From Prillingera fragicola (lineage: Eukaryota; Basidiomycota; Tremellomycetes; Trichosporonales; Trichosporonaceae), in the NCBI GenBank assembly GCA_002335605.1, contig BEDY01000004.1, forward strand, positions 1,116,001-1,180,000: 64,000 nucleotides of DNA, in the 5' to 3' direction. A program made the position numbers and the translations under genes. Of the stretch, positions 11,760-22,426 are shown piece after piece (within the stretch, counting starts at the first letter, position 1; every line of letters starts with the position of its first letter). The notes below the pieces were generated by a model, which worked only from the letters and a program-made list of their open reading frames with translations, did no database searches and was not told the origin of the DNA.

Positions 11760-14033
11760 ATGGAGCTGTACATCCCCCCTCCGAACGCCTATCTGCCGCG
11801 GCTTCCCCCGCCGCGGCCAGTCATGCCGACTGTTCCAGTTGTTCCTCCCCCCGAGCTCCCCGAGGTGCTCAATGCCCCCGAAGGCGCTTACACTCTCGCC
11901 AAGGGCATCTTTCCCGAGGTCGAGGTGCCCGGCCCACTGCCTTCGGACATCCAGCGCCCCGGGACGATGCCGATGGGTGGCGGCGCAGCGCTCATAGGAG
12001 CCTCAGGCTTTGGTATGGCCGGCCCGGCCTTTGTGCCCATGCCCCCACTGGCATCTCCCAACATCTTTGCCGTGTCGTCTGGCTCGACCCTCGTTAACGG
12101 CCAGTGGCAACCGGGACATCCTCCTCGTCTGAATTTCGCAGACGTTTGGTACCCTGGCCGCGCCCCAGGCAAGGACAGTGGGTTTGGGGCGCTCGTTAGG
12201 CTCGGCTTGGGCAAGCGTACCGACAGCTCGGCGCCCCCGAACGCCAGCGCTATGCCGCCTCCCGATAGCGAGGAAGAGTACAGCGACACTGAAAGCGACC
12301 GAAGCTCGGACGACGGCCGTGCGCCTGTTCGGCACGAGGCACTCTCCCCCGATGGAGGGGGCATACCGGCCCCCGCTGGCAAGAAGGGCTTTGGCAAGAG
12401 CAACAAGGCTGGAGGGTCGGCAAAGAAGGACAGCAAGACCCTATCGTCATCTCGCGGTGGCATCGTCACTCGTGTCTCCCCCAATCTGAATCTCGGCAGT
12501 ATCATGGATGAGAAGGGCAAAAACGGTCCTGAACGTGTGCGCTGGGCGTTTTGGAACATGGGACGCCTGTTCTGTTGGGCCGAGGAAGGCGGTGTGACAG
12601 TGAGTAGCATACTTGAAGCAAAGGCACACGTCAACTGACACAAACAGGAAAATCTTGCAACTGTCGTGTTCCAGCAGCCACCCTCCGCACATGCTATCTC
12701 CCCGCTCACCGTCGGGCCGGAGCGCCAGGACATTGTCGTTGGTCTCGAGACGGGCGATCTCGTCTACCTCGACTTTATCAACGACCGTACTGAGCGCTTC
12801 AACGTTGTCGTGAGTCTGGGCGGAATGGCATGCTTGGTTCAGGCTACTGACGTACCAAGGGCAAGGTCATTAAGAGCGCAGTCGCAGGTGTCTATTTTGA
12901 CCCGCGTGGCGGTGACCGCTTTGTCGTCTGGTTTGCCAACAACATGATCGTCCAGTACCACTTGTTCGCCGAAGATCCGAGCGAGGCTGCCATGTCTATT
13001 ATCACGAGCATGCCCCGCCCCTGGACTGCAATCTTTGACCACGAAGACGAACAGCGTGAATATGACACTGCTCGTGCGGCTGCCGAGGCTGCCGAGAACG
13101 GTGGTGGTAAGCCAGAGCAGCGTCCTGCCGGTGCCGACAAAATGCTGGAGTGGGTTAATGATGAGTGGAGCGTCCCTGCTTCAGAGCGTGATAAGACAGG
13201 TGTCAAGTACCCCTGGGCTGGCCGTAACCCGCTCCGAGTTGCCCGTTTGGCAATGGACACGGATATAACTGGTGCGTATTGGGCTGCGACAAAACTAACC
13301 CACAGCTCTTGCATACTCGCCTGATGGCCGCTGGCTTGCGATCACGACCAAGGATGGGCTGCTGCGCATGTTTGACACGGAAGAGCAGCGCGTGACCGAT
13401 GTGTTTGAGAGCTACTTTGGTGCTTCGCGTTGCGTGAGTTGGACACGGTGTTGCTCCGATGCCATTGCTAACTTTTAGGTGTCCTGGTCTCCCGACTCTC
13501 GATTCGTCGCTGTGGGAGGTCAAGATGATCTCGTAACCATCTACTCGGCTCGCGAGTCGCGCCTTGTCGCGCGCTGCCAAGGCCACACTGGCTGGGTCAC
13601 CAGTATTGCCTTTGACCCCAACCGTCGTTCAGAGGGCCGTGGCTACCGCTTCGGCTCTGTTGGTGAGGATGGCAAGCTGCTGCTGTGGGACTTTAGTGTC
13701 GCAGCGCTCCGCAAGCCAAGGCACCACCACACCAGCAGTGCCCACTTCCGTGGCGCTGGCTCGACCGCCAGTCTCAACTCGGGCCTGACAAACGACCCCG
13801 ACAGTGCGCACTACCATACTGCGCCACCAAAGTCCGAGGTCGCCATGCTGCAGCCCATTCTGGCCCGCACGATAGAGGGCAACCTTATGACGAGCGTTCA
13901 CATGGGACCCAAGACGATTGCGACTGTCAGCCGCGCTGGTAGCATCAAGTTTTGGACCAGGCCGCCTCGCCAGCCGAGGTCGAAGCGCGGACGGAACAAG
14001 GAGACGACCAAGGAGAAGAAGGAGCACGCTTAG
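11760..14033 (+). CDS. creC: WD40 protein of the CreC / WDR20 family (deubiquitinase partner)
   Basis: Five exons in continuous frame: 11760-12599, 12648-12809, 12860-13271, 13306-13433 and 13479-14033, giving 698 residues. CreC binds and stabilises the deubiquitinase CreB in carbon catabolite repression in Aspergillus; animal WDR20/DMWD do the same for USP12/46. The N-terminus is Pro-rich (residues 1-60), followed by an acidic/Ser-rich linker at about 165-240. The WD40 part has ALAYSPDGRWLAITTKDG, the family block SWSPDSRFVAVGGQDDLVTI, GHTGWVTSIAFDP and VGEDGKLLLWDFS. The C-terminal WD unit (TVSRAGSIKFWTRP) is preceded by a His/Ser insert and ends in a Lys/Arg-rich tail. The upstream neighbourhood is empty, and its 3' end converges on SPC19. 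The family is secure; the pathway role is by analogy, and CreB is not in this window. Confidence 0.88.
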
Positions 14034-14143
14034 GTTAGATTTTTTGTCGCAGTGGGGTAGTTGTACCGGTAGGGGACGTGATGACGAGCAGAGGGATGAA
14101 TGAATTGGTGCCTTCGCGATCGAAGGCGAAAGAATCGTCTGCA

Positions 14144-14149
14144 AATAAA
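14144..14149 (+). terminator. AATAAA polyadenylation-type hexamer after the CreC-like gene
   Basis: AATAAA lies 111 bases past the stop codon of the CreC-like gene and just before the SPC19 stop on the other strand. It is a plausible cleavage/polyadenylation element, given that the two genes converge with only 159 bases between stops. Confidence 0.4.
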
Positions 14150-14192
14150 GAACAGGCAGCGTTCATGCTAATGTACAACGGTGTGCATACAT

Positions 14193-14911
14193 TCATGCCG
14201 AATACCTTGCGCGGTCCTCCTCGAGCCTCTCGCGCTTGCGCTGCAGCAACCCAATCTTGCGGCGTTGCGCCAACGCCAACGACTTCATGTCCACGCCCTC
14301 CAGCTGATTTCGCGTCGCGTCGTCGTCGTCCAACAGAGGCAGCGCAGCATTATGTCTTGCAGAGGCTGGCAAGGCCGGCAGCCGTGCCCGTTCTAGTCCA
14401 GCGAGGTGCTCCTCGAGTTGCTCGATCGTGTGTGCTTCGTCGTCCACCAGGCGACCTGCACGCGTGATTAGACTGTCGATCTGCGGCTGCAGCGAGTCTG
14501 CATACTCAGCCTTGCGAGCAGAGACTTCATTTGCGGGAAAGCAGATAAAGTGCTACATTCGTCAATGCAGTTTGCAATGCTGCACTTACATGCGTGTTTT
14601 GAAAGACCTTGGAAAGTCGTGGCAGGTCTGATACTCCCGGCTCAAAGTTCTGGATCGCCCCCGATAGCTACTTGTCAGCCAAGTCCTTGCAGTGGCTTAC
14701 TCACAGTTGCCTCGCACCCTTCGGTTGCTTGCACACACTCTTCGAGGGCGTTCAGAAAGTCGGAGGAAGGGAGCGGATAGATGCTCTCGCGCGCTCGCGA
14801 TGCACCACCAGCGTGCGATTGGCGAACCATTGACTGTCGACCGGCGTGTGTACTTGGCGCTGTGGATTGCCTGGGGCCGTAGCCGTACGCGTACGACTGC
14901 CAGGAGGTCAT
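14193..14911 (-). CDS. SPC19: DASH/Dam1 complex subunit Spc19
   Basis: Three exons: 14911-14705, 14667-14590 and 14552-14193, with introns of 37 nt each; 214 residues. Spc19 is a subunit of the fungal DASH ring that couples kinetochores to microtubule plus ends. After a Ser/Tyr-rich N-terminus, the conserved block appears across the exon joins: LNALEECVQATEGCEATLSG, then FEPGVSDLPRLSKVF and HFICFPANEV, followed by a coiled coil (LVDDEAHTIEQLEEHLAGLE) and a basic helical end. The pattern (C at the helix start, a DxPRL core, an HF pair, then a heptad helix) is the Spc19 family signature. Both introns end in CTGAC- or TTGAC-type branch points within 13 nt of the AG. Neither end overlaps the convergent CreC-like gene. 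Confidence 0.85.
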
Positions 14912-15875
14912 TGTGGAGGGTGTATTGACGCAGGGAGGGAGAGAGTTGCGTCAAGACAAGGAGAATGGAGGTTTGGGAGGTTGTTGTTGTTCCGCCATGT
15001 GGGTTTGACTCCGTCACCCAACGGTCACGTGCAACGTAAGCAATGTTCAGATAACGGGTGCTGCTGCTACCAAGAGCTGCTGGGATGGAGTTTGTGCGCT
15101 GTCAACTTGCTCATTCATCCCTTCACCCTCGCTCACTTGTCAGACGAATGTATTCTCTTCCGGTCGCCACTTGTCGCATCAGTTGTGTGCGTTACGCCCA
15201 CCGCTCATTGTCCGACACGGCCAGTGCGCCAGTGCGCCGCTCGTCGCGCTCAGACCGCAGCGAAGCAGATACTTGGACGATGATCCAGGGAAAACGGCGT
15301 TGTGTGCGCGCTCCACTTTGCGGTGTCCCCGCTATTCAGCAGAGCTGGGAGGGCAGCTGGGCGGCGGACAAAATGCATGTGCATGCGTGCTTCCTCTGCA
15401 TGCATGATCCCTCGCCGGTCTTGGCTCGCCCGTGTACGGCTGGGGGCGGCGTTGGAGCGTTTATCTGCGTGTGCTGCGACCATGCGCGACCAGAACTGCG
15501 GGCGGCCTCATCTGATGCGACTTCTACTGACGCCCTGGAGGATACATTTGCTTCTGAGCTGGACTGGCCTGGAAGCCATTACAGGGCTACAAGAAGCCAA
15601 TCTGCACAGGCCATTGCAAGCGATCGTAAGCGACAGGCAGACGAGCAGACAAGCAGAGGAGACGAGAATCATGCCGTTGGGACGAGTCACCTAGCGAGCA
15701 CTCTACACCTCAGACGTCATCATATCACTGTCCTTATAACTTCGACAGCCCCTACCATTGTCGCTTCTTCGCCTCTTCGTTGCTGATTAGTGTTTAGTCC
15801 ACGGCTTGCGTACCAGTGCTTCGCTGTCGGCTCTCGGCTACCTAGGTCTCGAGCATTGTCACCCTCTTCCAATTC
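14912..15875. other. Divergent promoter region between SPC19 and the CASTOR-like gene
   Basis: 964 bases. A 242-codon + strand frame at 15058-15786 has no domain, no codon bias and a Cys/His-poor random composition, so it is not called. A cluster of ATGCAT and GCATGC palindromes occurs at about 15373-15408. No known regulatory site could be assigned. Confidence 0.45.
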
Positions 15876-17754
15876 ATGGCCCGCATGTCTGCCATATCCG
15901 TCACGTACGTCTAGAGCTGGGTTTGTTTGAACGCTCATCCGTCAGGCCGTTGCATGACCCCGTACACCTTGTTCATATTCCTCTGTCGACCGCTCACGAC
16001 ATCTATGCGACAAAGCTGTACTGGACGGTTCAGCGTGCAGCGGCTGAGTCCGAAGAGTTCTTCAACCTTACTTCAAACCGCATTGAGGTGAGTCTGGACT
16101 CGCCATTCAGACTTCTCTAACGCCATCGTAGATTGCGCTCTTCGCGGAGACGGAGCTTGTCAATGACGAGTGGGGGTCGGTCCACGATCCAAGTGTGCGC
16201 ATCAATGGGCCGTGGCGAGTCTTTGAGCTGTCTTCTGGTGATGACGTGGATGGTGCCCACTACGGTAACGTCTTGAGCGCGAGAGTGGCACTGATCGCGA
16301 CCAGACTCGCCGCATCTGCGAGAAGTCTCTGCTCCACTCGCCGAGATTGGCGTCTCCATTCTGTATCAATCGAGCTACTTTACAGACTTTCTCTTTGTCA
16401 AGAGCGAGGACTATGACAAGGCAGCCAGTATCTTTGCGGCCAAGGGTTGTGAGCTCCTCATTGTCGCGCTTGTCGCTGCTAATGCATCGCAGGGTACGTG
16501 GACGCTCTAGCACCGCTTGCCCCTCGCCGGCGATCCATCATAGCCAGTGGTCTACCAGCTCCTTGGGCCACTCCTGCAGCTACTCCTCCGCCACCCCCGC
16601 TGGTCGCGGAGATCACTGTCCTGTCATCGCCACTCGCCTGTGTGGGCTTGTCTCGAGATGCCGAGTTCCGAACAAGCGAGAGCTTGCTGCGATTTTTGGT
16701 CTGGCCCGAACGTACGGTTCTGTCATTGCGTCGCAATTCTGGTGACGATGACGACTCCTTTGTCGATATGACACCGACGCCAACTCGGTCAGTGACGGCT
16801 TCGGATAGTCGGTCGCGCTCGCGTTCTCGGTCCAGAGGTCCGTCGGCCCGCCCCTTTGTCTCGTACACTCGAACCGAGGAAGGTCTGTCGCTGCTCACTG
16901 AAGTGCGTATTCTCCGGTCACTACTGAGTCCCGAGGATGGCGCCGAGCTGCTGCAGGGCGAGCTTGATTGCCTCAGCGAGGGTACAGACTGGCATACAGA
17001 CGACGAGAACGCAACGCCCGAGGAGGAGGATACAGAGCCCAGCTCGCCGCTTCGATCGCCAACAAAGCCAAGCCACTCGCTCACCTCCACTCCCATTGAC
17101 GCCTTCGGTCCTCCATCCACCATTCCCATTCACTGGGCCTCTACCTCGACCTCTTCACCATCAGCAGCGGGCACGCCTACCAGCGCAACAGGGGCGTCAG
17201 GCTGGCCAGTTACGCGTCTTGGCGCATTGACGCAAATCTACTCTCCCGCCCCGACACCCAACCCCGATTCTCCTCCCTCCACCCAGGCATTCCACGGGCA
17301 CCTGCGTACGCAGAGCGACCACCGCGCCCAGAAAGCTCCCCGCCCGCAGCTCCGTCGCGCAAGCGAGCACGCCCTCCCGCGCCTCGAGCGCACATGGGGC
17401 CAGCACGTGGCCCCGCCCTCGCCAACGCCGCCTGACGAACGGCGCATGCGCTGCCTCCAGCTTGACCTGCGTGCAGTCTCGGGACCAGCAGAGGGCGGGG
17501 CATACCATCTCGGTGGGTCATGCAAGGGCGGCGCAGAGCTGATGGCAGACAAATCAGGACTCGTGACTAGGTTTTCAAACCTGCTCCACTCGGGTGGCGT
17601 CCGCATGCTCTACTCGTCGACCATGCACACGGCAAACATTCTCGTCGAGGGCGGAGACGTTTGGCGCGCAGAGCGCCTTCTTCGCGAGTATGCAGATATC
17701 GACGTCCATTTCTGCAGCCCATGTTCTACGCTTCTCACACCTGTCTTGACCTAA
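15876..17754 (+). CDS. CASTOR/GATSL-like ACT-domain protein (putative amino-acid sensor)
   Basis: Start ATG 15876; first intron 15905-15945 (41 nt) joins MARMSAISVT to PLHDPVHLVHIPL. Further short introns lie at about 16088-16131, 16265-16300 and 16446-16493; stop 17752-17754; about 550 residues. The N-terminal half has an ACT pattern with the strand-helix block VSAPLAEIGVSILYQSSYFTDFLFVKSEDY, quoted here in parts (APLAEIGVSILYQSS; YFTDFLFVKSED), which matches the CASTOR motif of a VSVL-x-STYQTDFILV-type strand. A second copy is at the C-terminus (VRMLYSSTMHTANILVEGGD). Between them is a Ser/Pro-rich, acidic, probably disordered linker of about 250 residues, absent from animal CASTOR1. In animals CASTOR1 binds arginine and relieves GATOR2/TORC1 inhibition. 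The same role here is inference; ligand residues were not mapped. Confidence 0.7.
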
Positions 17755-17903
17755 CGCGGCCTTCACAACGTCAACTCCACGACTGCAGGAATGCTGATCA
17801 CGAACCGCTAGAGCTAGACAGCTATAGCCATGCCATTATGTAATGAACCTATGACGAACTAGCTGCAGATTACATAATTTGAAGATACACAGTACAAGTC
17901 CGA

Positions 17904-20172
17904 CTAGACGAGGATTGGCGCACCGACTTTTGTGAAGGCTTCGCGCCAGTCTTGCTTGGGGTCATCAACGACCATGTCGAGGGTTTGCATGGCCGCACGG
18001 GGCCCTGCGCTGCCCTTCCAGCACAGCCGCCGCATAAAGACGCGGTAGCGGTTGCGCTCACTGGGAAGCGCTGCAGTGGACAGGATGATCAGCGGCACGA
18101 GAAGGCCCGATTCTGTGCCCCACTTTACTTCGTCCAAAACGTCCAGGGCGGCCCGGATGCATTCCTGGATGCGGTAGTCGGTCAGAGGGTATTGGAACAC
18201 GTCACGCAGGAGCAGAACGCGGAGGGCGGCGTGATGCATCTATACTGTCAACATAGAAGGAGTAGAGGCAACTCACGATAGCGCTGTCCAGGAGGCGGCG
18301 TTCCAGGGGTGTCTTGTTTTCTGCCGAGCTTGCAGCTGCAACGTCATTGGCGAGGTCGTGGCCTAGAGAAGTGGCCAGCTCGTCGGCATCGAGTTGTGCG
18401 TTGAGGATTCGGACCGAGTCTCCCCTCGCGGCTGCGTCCCGATACTCCTTGATCAACATGTACAGCCTGATGTGCTCTTGATACAGTTTCGGTCGGACAC
18501 CAAAGATGACTTCGAGATTTGCACCACGCCATCGCAGCCCCTCTGGAAGTGCGTCGACGAGTGGAACTGATGGCGGAAGGTTGAGGACAACGACGAGACT
18601 GAAGTTGAGGACTGTCTGATACAAGCTAATGGCGGCGATGAAGAAGAGTTCAGAAGCAGTGAGACTTTGAGGATCAAGAGCCTTGATGACGTGGAAGTAA
18701 GTGTCGAGCAATCCGGGCAACAGCCGGGCGTTGCCATCAACGACGGCCAAGGAGACGAGCTATGGTGTGAGCGGTGATCACGCACTGTACTCACAATACA
18801 CAATCCTCCAACAAACTGCTCGCGTTGCAGAGTTGATGTCCGCAAAAGATCTGGCACTCTAGAAACCAGCAATGAATAGGCCGTTTTGCGACAAATCTGA
18901 GCGATCACACGGAATGGGCGCGAGTCGTCTGTTCCAGTGCTGTCCATCAAGTTTGCACGATGCGTAGCGGCGCACGCCTTGAGCGCTTGGAACGCGGCAT
19001 TGTCCTCGTTGCGTCCAATCAAGGCATTTGACAAGGCTATGGGGACGTAGTTTGACGCGAGGGGGTTGCAGTCTGGACCGCCTGCGATGCTGATAGGTGC
19101 CTGCACGTCGACATAGTGGTAGAACAATCGCACATCAGTGTCCGACAATGTCGCCAGAACGGGTTCAGAAATCGTCCCCAGCAGAGCTGTTCGCGGGTCC
19201 GTCCCTGGAGCGTTGAAGCGCCGCCTAACATCGTCAGGTTCATTGGAACCCACTCCAGTAGTTGGACTGTGAGAGGTGCTTGCGTGCATCTCTGAAATGC
19301 GTGCCATGGGATCCACGAATCCGGAGTCGCCGTGCGAGGTAAAGTCGCCCATTGAAGTGCTATGACGTTAGTGAGCGAAGACGATAGAAACATACGTGGC
19401 CATAGGTGACGTCCACATTGACGGATCAGGCAGACCAGTACCAAATAGGTCTTTGAGGAGAGTGTGGAAGGGATCACTAGATCGTTAGCATCGTTGGATG
19501 GTTGTCGGCCAACCTTTCTCCCTCTGTGAGGGCGACGAGCTCATCAATGGGAGTCTGTGTTGCGTTTGCATGCATCGGCGTGAGTTCCATCGAATCCTTG
19601 CGCAAAGCATCTGAACTGGAGCCAAAGGATGGCACAGAGTGAAGGGCAGCCACTGTTGAGCTGTGAGCGGTCAGCGTTGCACCTTCGCCGCGGCACTTAC
19701 CTCTGGTCAGGCGACACATCTGCGCGCATCGACGACATGGGGTGTCCCATGGGATTGCTATTCAACGGCCTGACACCTTGCCAGCTAGAGCTTTGGCTGC
19801 CGACCGAGTCTTGGTCCGACTGGGCTGGCGACTGATGAGGTTGTTCTGCAGTGTTGTTCGACATGCCGGATCGGCGTCGGTTGCATATCCTGACACCGAG
19901 AGGGCGATCAAAATCGCAAACCACACGTCGATTCAAGCAGCGACCGCAAGTTGGTCGTGTTTCGTCGCACTGAGTGGAGGTGGTTAATGGTCGTGTAGCT
20001 GATAGTAACAGGGGATAGACGACCTCTTAGGATCTTAGGACTGTTGAATGCTCACCTTTTTACGGTCCTGCCTGTCAGCTTGCAAGTCCCTATTGAAATA
20101 TCAAACACTTACACTGCGACACTGCTTGCATCCATTCCTGGAACGGCCTTTGGTCTTTCGTGTAGTACCCAT
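17904..20172 (-). CDS. Zn2Cys6 fungal transcription factor
   Basis: Start ATG 20172-20170, stop 17906-17904, at least six short introns, about 640 residues. Exon 1 (from 20172 to about 20113) encodes MGTTRKTKGRSRNGCKQCRS. A tiny exon adds the linker (RDRKK), and the next begins CDETRPTCGRCLNRRVVCDF. Together they form the binuclear cluster CxxC-x6-C-x5-CxxC-x6-C, with six Cys. A Ser/Gln-rich linker follows, then helical segments ending with MHHAALRVLLLRDVFQYPL, typical of the Fungal_trans_2 (Pro1/UGA3-type) regulatory domain. Such factors bind CGG half-sites and often control catabolic genes near their own locus. The next gene in the same orientation is an amidohydrolase of ureide or pyrimidine breakdown about 950 bases upstream; regulation of that neighbourhood is inferred only. 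Confidence 0.85.
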
Positions 20173-21124
20173 CGGTTAGCAGATTGGTGAATGTGGGGAA
20201 GGATAAGCAGAAGATGAGGGTGGATACGACAAGACTGTGGGGCCAGCAAAGGTCCCCCCCGTTTGTGTGAATCTAGGCGATGCCCAGCGGCTGCAATCCG
20301 GACATGGACTTCGGGTGTTTTTAAGCGCAAACCGGCTTTTTCGTATCACTCGGCTCACTGTCAGCCTTGGGGGCGACGTCGTTATGGCATCCCGCTCCAG
20401 GATCAAGGAGAGTATTCACATGGGCAATATGCTTGTCCTAGCGCCTCCCCACCTGTAGTCTCTCCCCACTTGGCCCACTCCGTTAAACGGTTACGGAGCC
20501 GCCACGGCCGCCACGGACTGACAACGTGGTGACAACGCGGTTTCAAAGGGGATAGCCAATCAGGCATTATAATGAACTCCAGCGTGGGGAGTGGACGCTC
20601 TTTCCTCCAATTGTGGCTGATGGTGATGCCTTCCCCAGTGGGGAGAGGTGCAGACAACCTGAGCGGCAGCGATCACTGCGATCACTGCATCGCATCCGAG
20701 ACATTGCATCCCGCCACGGTCGCCACCCCGTCGATTGACGGAGACGCCAGTGTACCATGTGAGGTTGTTGGGAGCGTGCGCGGGCAGTTGGGTGGTATGT
20801 CTGTGGCAACGTGAGGGTTGTCGAGAGCGTAATCCTAGCGATCGGCAGCGAGCAGCAACGGGTAGTGTACAAAGTGAATAATGCACCCAAGAATTGAGAC
20901 CTTTGAGCGGCGAATGACGACCAGAGACGATCATTGATGTAACTGGTGCGGCTGTGTGCGAAGCGGCAACATGGGCGCACAGACCCGACGGTCCAACTAG
21001 AGGCTTTGCAGCTGTGTATCTCATAAAAACACATGGCATTGCTGATTGCGTTTTCGTATAGTTGTACAAAGAAACCCATTGCAAGACTACAAACCATAAA
21101 CTAAAACCAAGTCTCAATGTCCCT
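20173..21124. other. Intergenic between the amidohydrolase 3' end and the transcription-factor start
   Basis: 952 bases. It contains the promoter of the Zn2Cys6 gene, which reads leftward. CCGCCACGG is repeated twice at 20499-20516, followed by two TGACAACG boxes at about 20519-20536. Overlapping frames on both strands at 20560-21144 show no protein-like features. Confidence 0.45.
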
Positions 21125-22426
21125 CTACTCTGTCCTCTTGCCATCGTAGGCCATGACAGCGTCGAGGAGCACCTGCGTGCCCAGAGTGCAGTCCTCGGGG
21201 GTCGAGTACTCTTCGGGGTTGTGGGAGAGACCGTCCTTGCAAGGGATGAAGATCATGCCGGTGGGGCAGCGGAGGGCGGTGAGGCAAGAGTCGTGGCCGG
21301 CACCCGAGTAGATCTCGCGCATGCCAGCGGCGCCGACGGCAGCCTCGGAAGCGGCGCGGATAGCACCGACACAGTTCTCGTGGAAGACCACAGCGGGGTT
21401 GGCGAACAGGGGCTTCCACTCGACCTTGGTACCGCGCGAGGTCTTGGCACCGGCAATCTTGTCGACCTCGGCACGGAGCTCCTTCTCCATCGTGTCGAGG
21501 ACGTCGTCGGCCATGTGACGAATGTCCATCGAGAACGAGACAGTCCTGGCGACAGTGTTGATGGATCCGGGCTCGAGGTTGATGATACCAGTGGTGGCAA
21601 GACCTCCGTTCTTGACAGCAACGTCGTTGGCGGCGCTGATGATACGGGCAGCGCAGAGCATGGCGTCGGAACGGGCGTCCAAAGGAGTAGTGCCGGCGTG
21701 CGAGTCGCGGCCCGAGACGACAATGTCGAACCAGCGGTAAGCCTGGCCGCCGAGAACAACACCGACGCGCTTCTCCTCACGCTCGAGAATGGGGCCCTGC
21801 TCAATGTGGAGCTCAAAGTGCGCGCCGAGGGGGTTGGCGTTGTAGCTGCAAGGGGTCTCGCCGAGGTATCCAATGCGCTCCAGCTCGCCCTTGGTCGTGA
21901 TCGAGTTGTCGTTTACGTCGGCAAGGGCGTAACCTGCGTCCTCTGAGAGCTTCTCCGCCCAAACGGCCGAGCCGTGCATCGACTTTGGGAAACGGGCACC
22001 CTCCTCGTTGGTCCAGGTAATGGCGGCGATGGGGTACTCGGTCTGAATGTTGTTGTCCTTGAGGACGCGGAGGACCTCGACGGCAGCCATGACACCAAGG
22101 ATACCGTCGTAACGGCCGCCGGTGGGCTGGGTGTCGAGATGCGAGCCCATAGAGGTGGGGGCTCCCTCCTTCTTTCCGGGACGGACACCAAACATGTTGC
22201 CCATGCTGTCGACGGTGACTTTGCAGCCAAGAGACTTGAGCTCGGCGCAGAACCAGTCGCGAACCTGACGGTCCTCATCGGACAGAGCGAGACGGCACAT
22301 GCCAGTCTCGGTGGGGGCAGAACCCCAAGGGTTGGCTGCACCCCACTTGCAGGTCTCGTGCAGAGTGTTGTTGAGACGGTCACCGTTGACCTTGAGGTCT
22401 CCGGGCTGGTAAACTGAGCGAACCAT
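21125..22426 (-). CDS. PYD3: Beta-ureidopropionase / N-carbamoyl-amino-acid amidohydrolase (M20 family)
   Basis: Intronless, 433 residues, ATG 22426. Enzymes of this family hydrolyse N-carbamoyl-beta-alanine (last step of reductive uracil breakdown), N-carbamoyl-amino acids or allantoate, releasing CO2 and ammonia. The two-zinc site is complete: His96 in GSHLDTQPTGGRYDG, bridging Asp107, catalytic Glu141 with ligand Glu142 in TNEEGARF, His207 in FELHIEQG and His402 in GLSHNPEEY. GAGHDS at 375-380 and RDSHAGTTP at 240-248 are the usual substrate and dimer motifs. The spacing matches the yeast (Lachancea) Pyd3-type enzyme by an offset of 18-19 residues. There is no targeting signal, so it is presumably cytosolic. 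Allantoate or an N-carbamoyl-L-amino acid as substrate cannot be excluded from sequence alone. It is divergent from an ACS-family permease. Confidence 0.88.
   Translation of the reverse strand: MVRSVYQPGDLKVNGDRLNNTLHETCKWGAANPWGSAPTETGMCRLALSDEDRQVRDWFCAELKSLGCKVTVDSMGNMFGVRPGKKEGAPTSMGSHLDTQPTGGRYDGILGVMAAVEVLRVLKDNNIQTEYPIAAITWTNEEGARFPKSMHGSAVWAEKLSEDAGYALADVNDNSITTKGELERIGYLGETPCSYNANPLGAHFELHIEQGPILEREEKRVGVVLGGQAYRWFDIVVSGRDSHAGTTPLDARSDAMLCAARIISAANDVAVKNGGLATTGIINLEPGSINTVARTVSFSMDIRHMADDVLDTMEKELRAEVDKIAGAKTSRGTKVEWKPLFANPAVVFHENCVGAIRAASEAAVGAAGMREIYSGAGHDSCLTALRCPTGMIFIPCKDGLSHNPEEYSTPEDCTLGTQVLLDAVMAYDGKRTE

Noticed and set aside
11888..12733. 281-codon minus-strand frame across the first CreC-like exons
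   Set aside because: It runs through an intron of a well-supported + strand gene and has no domain of its own.
15058..15786. 242-codon + strand frame between SPC19 and the CASTOR-like gene
   Set aside because: Random amino-acid composition, no motif and no agreement with local codon use; more likely promoter DNA.
16479..17129. 216-codon minus-strand frame with Ser/Arg-rich translation
   Set aside because: Antisense mirror of the low-complexity linker of the CASTOR-like gene.
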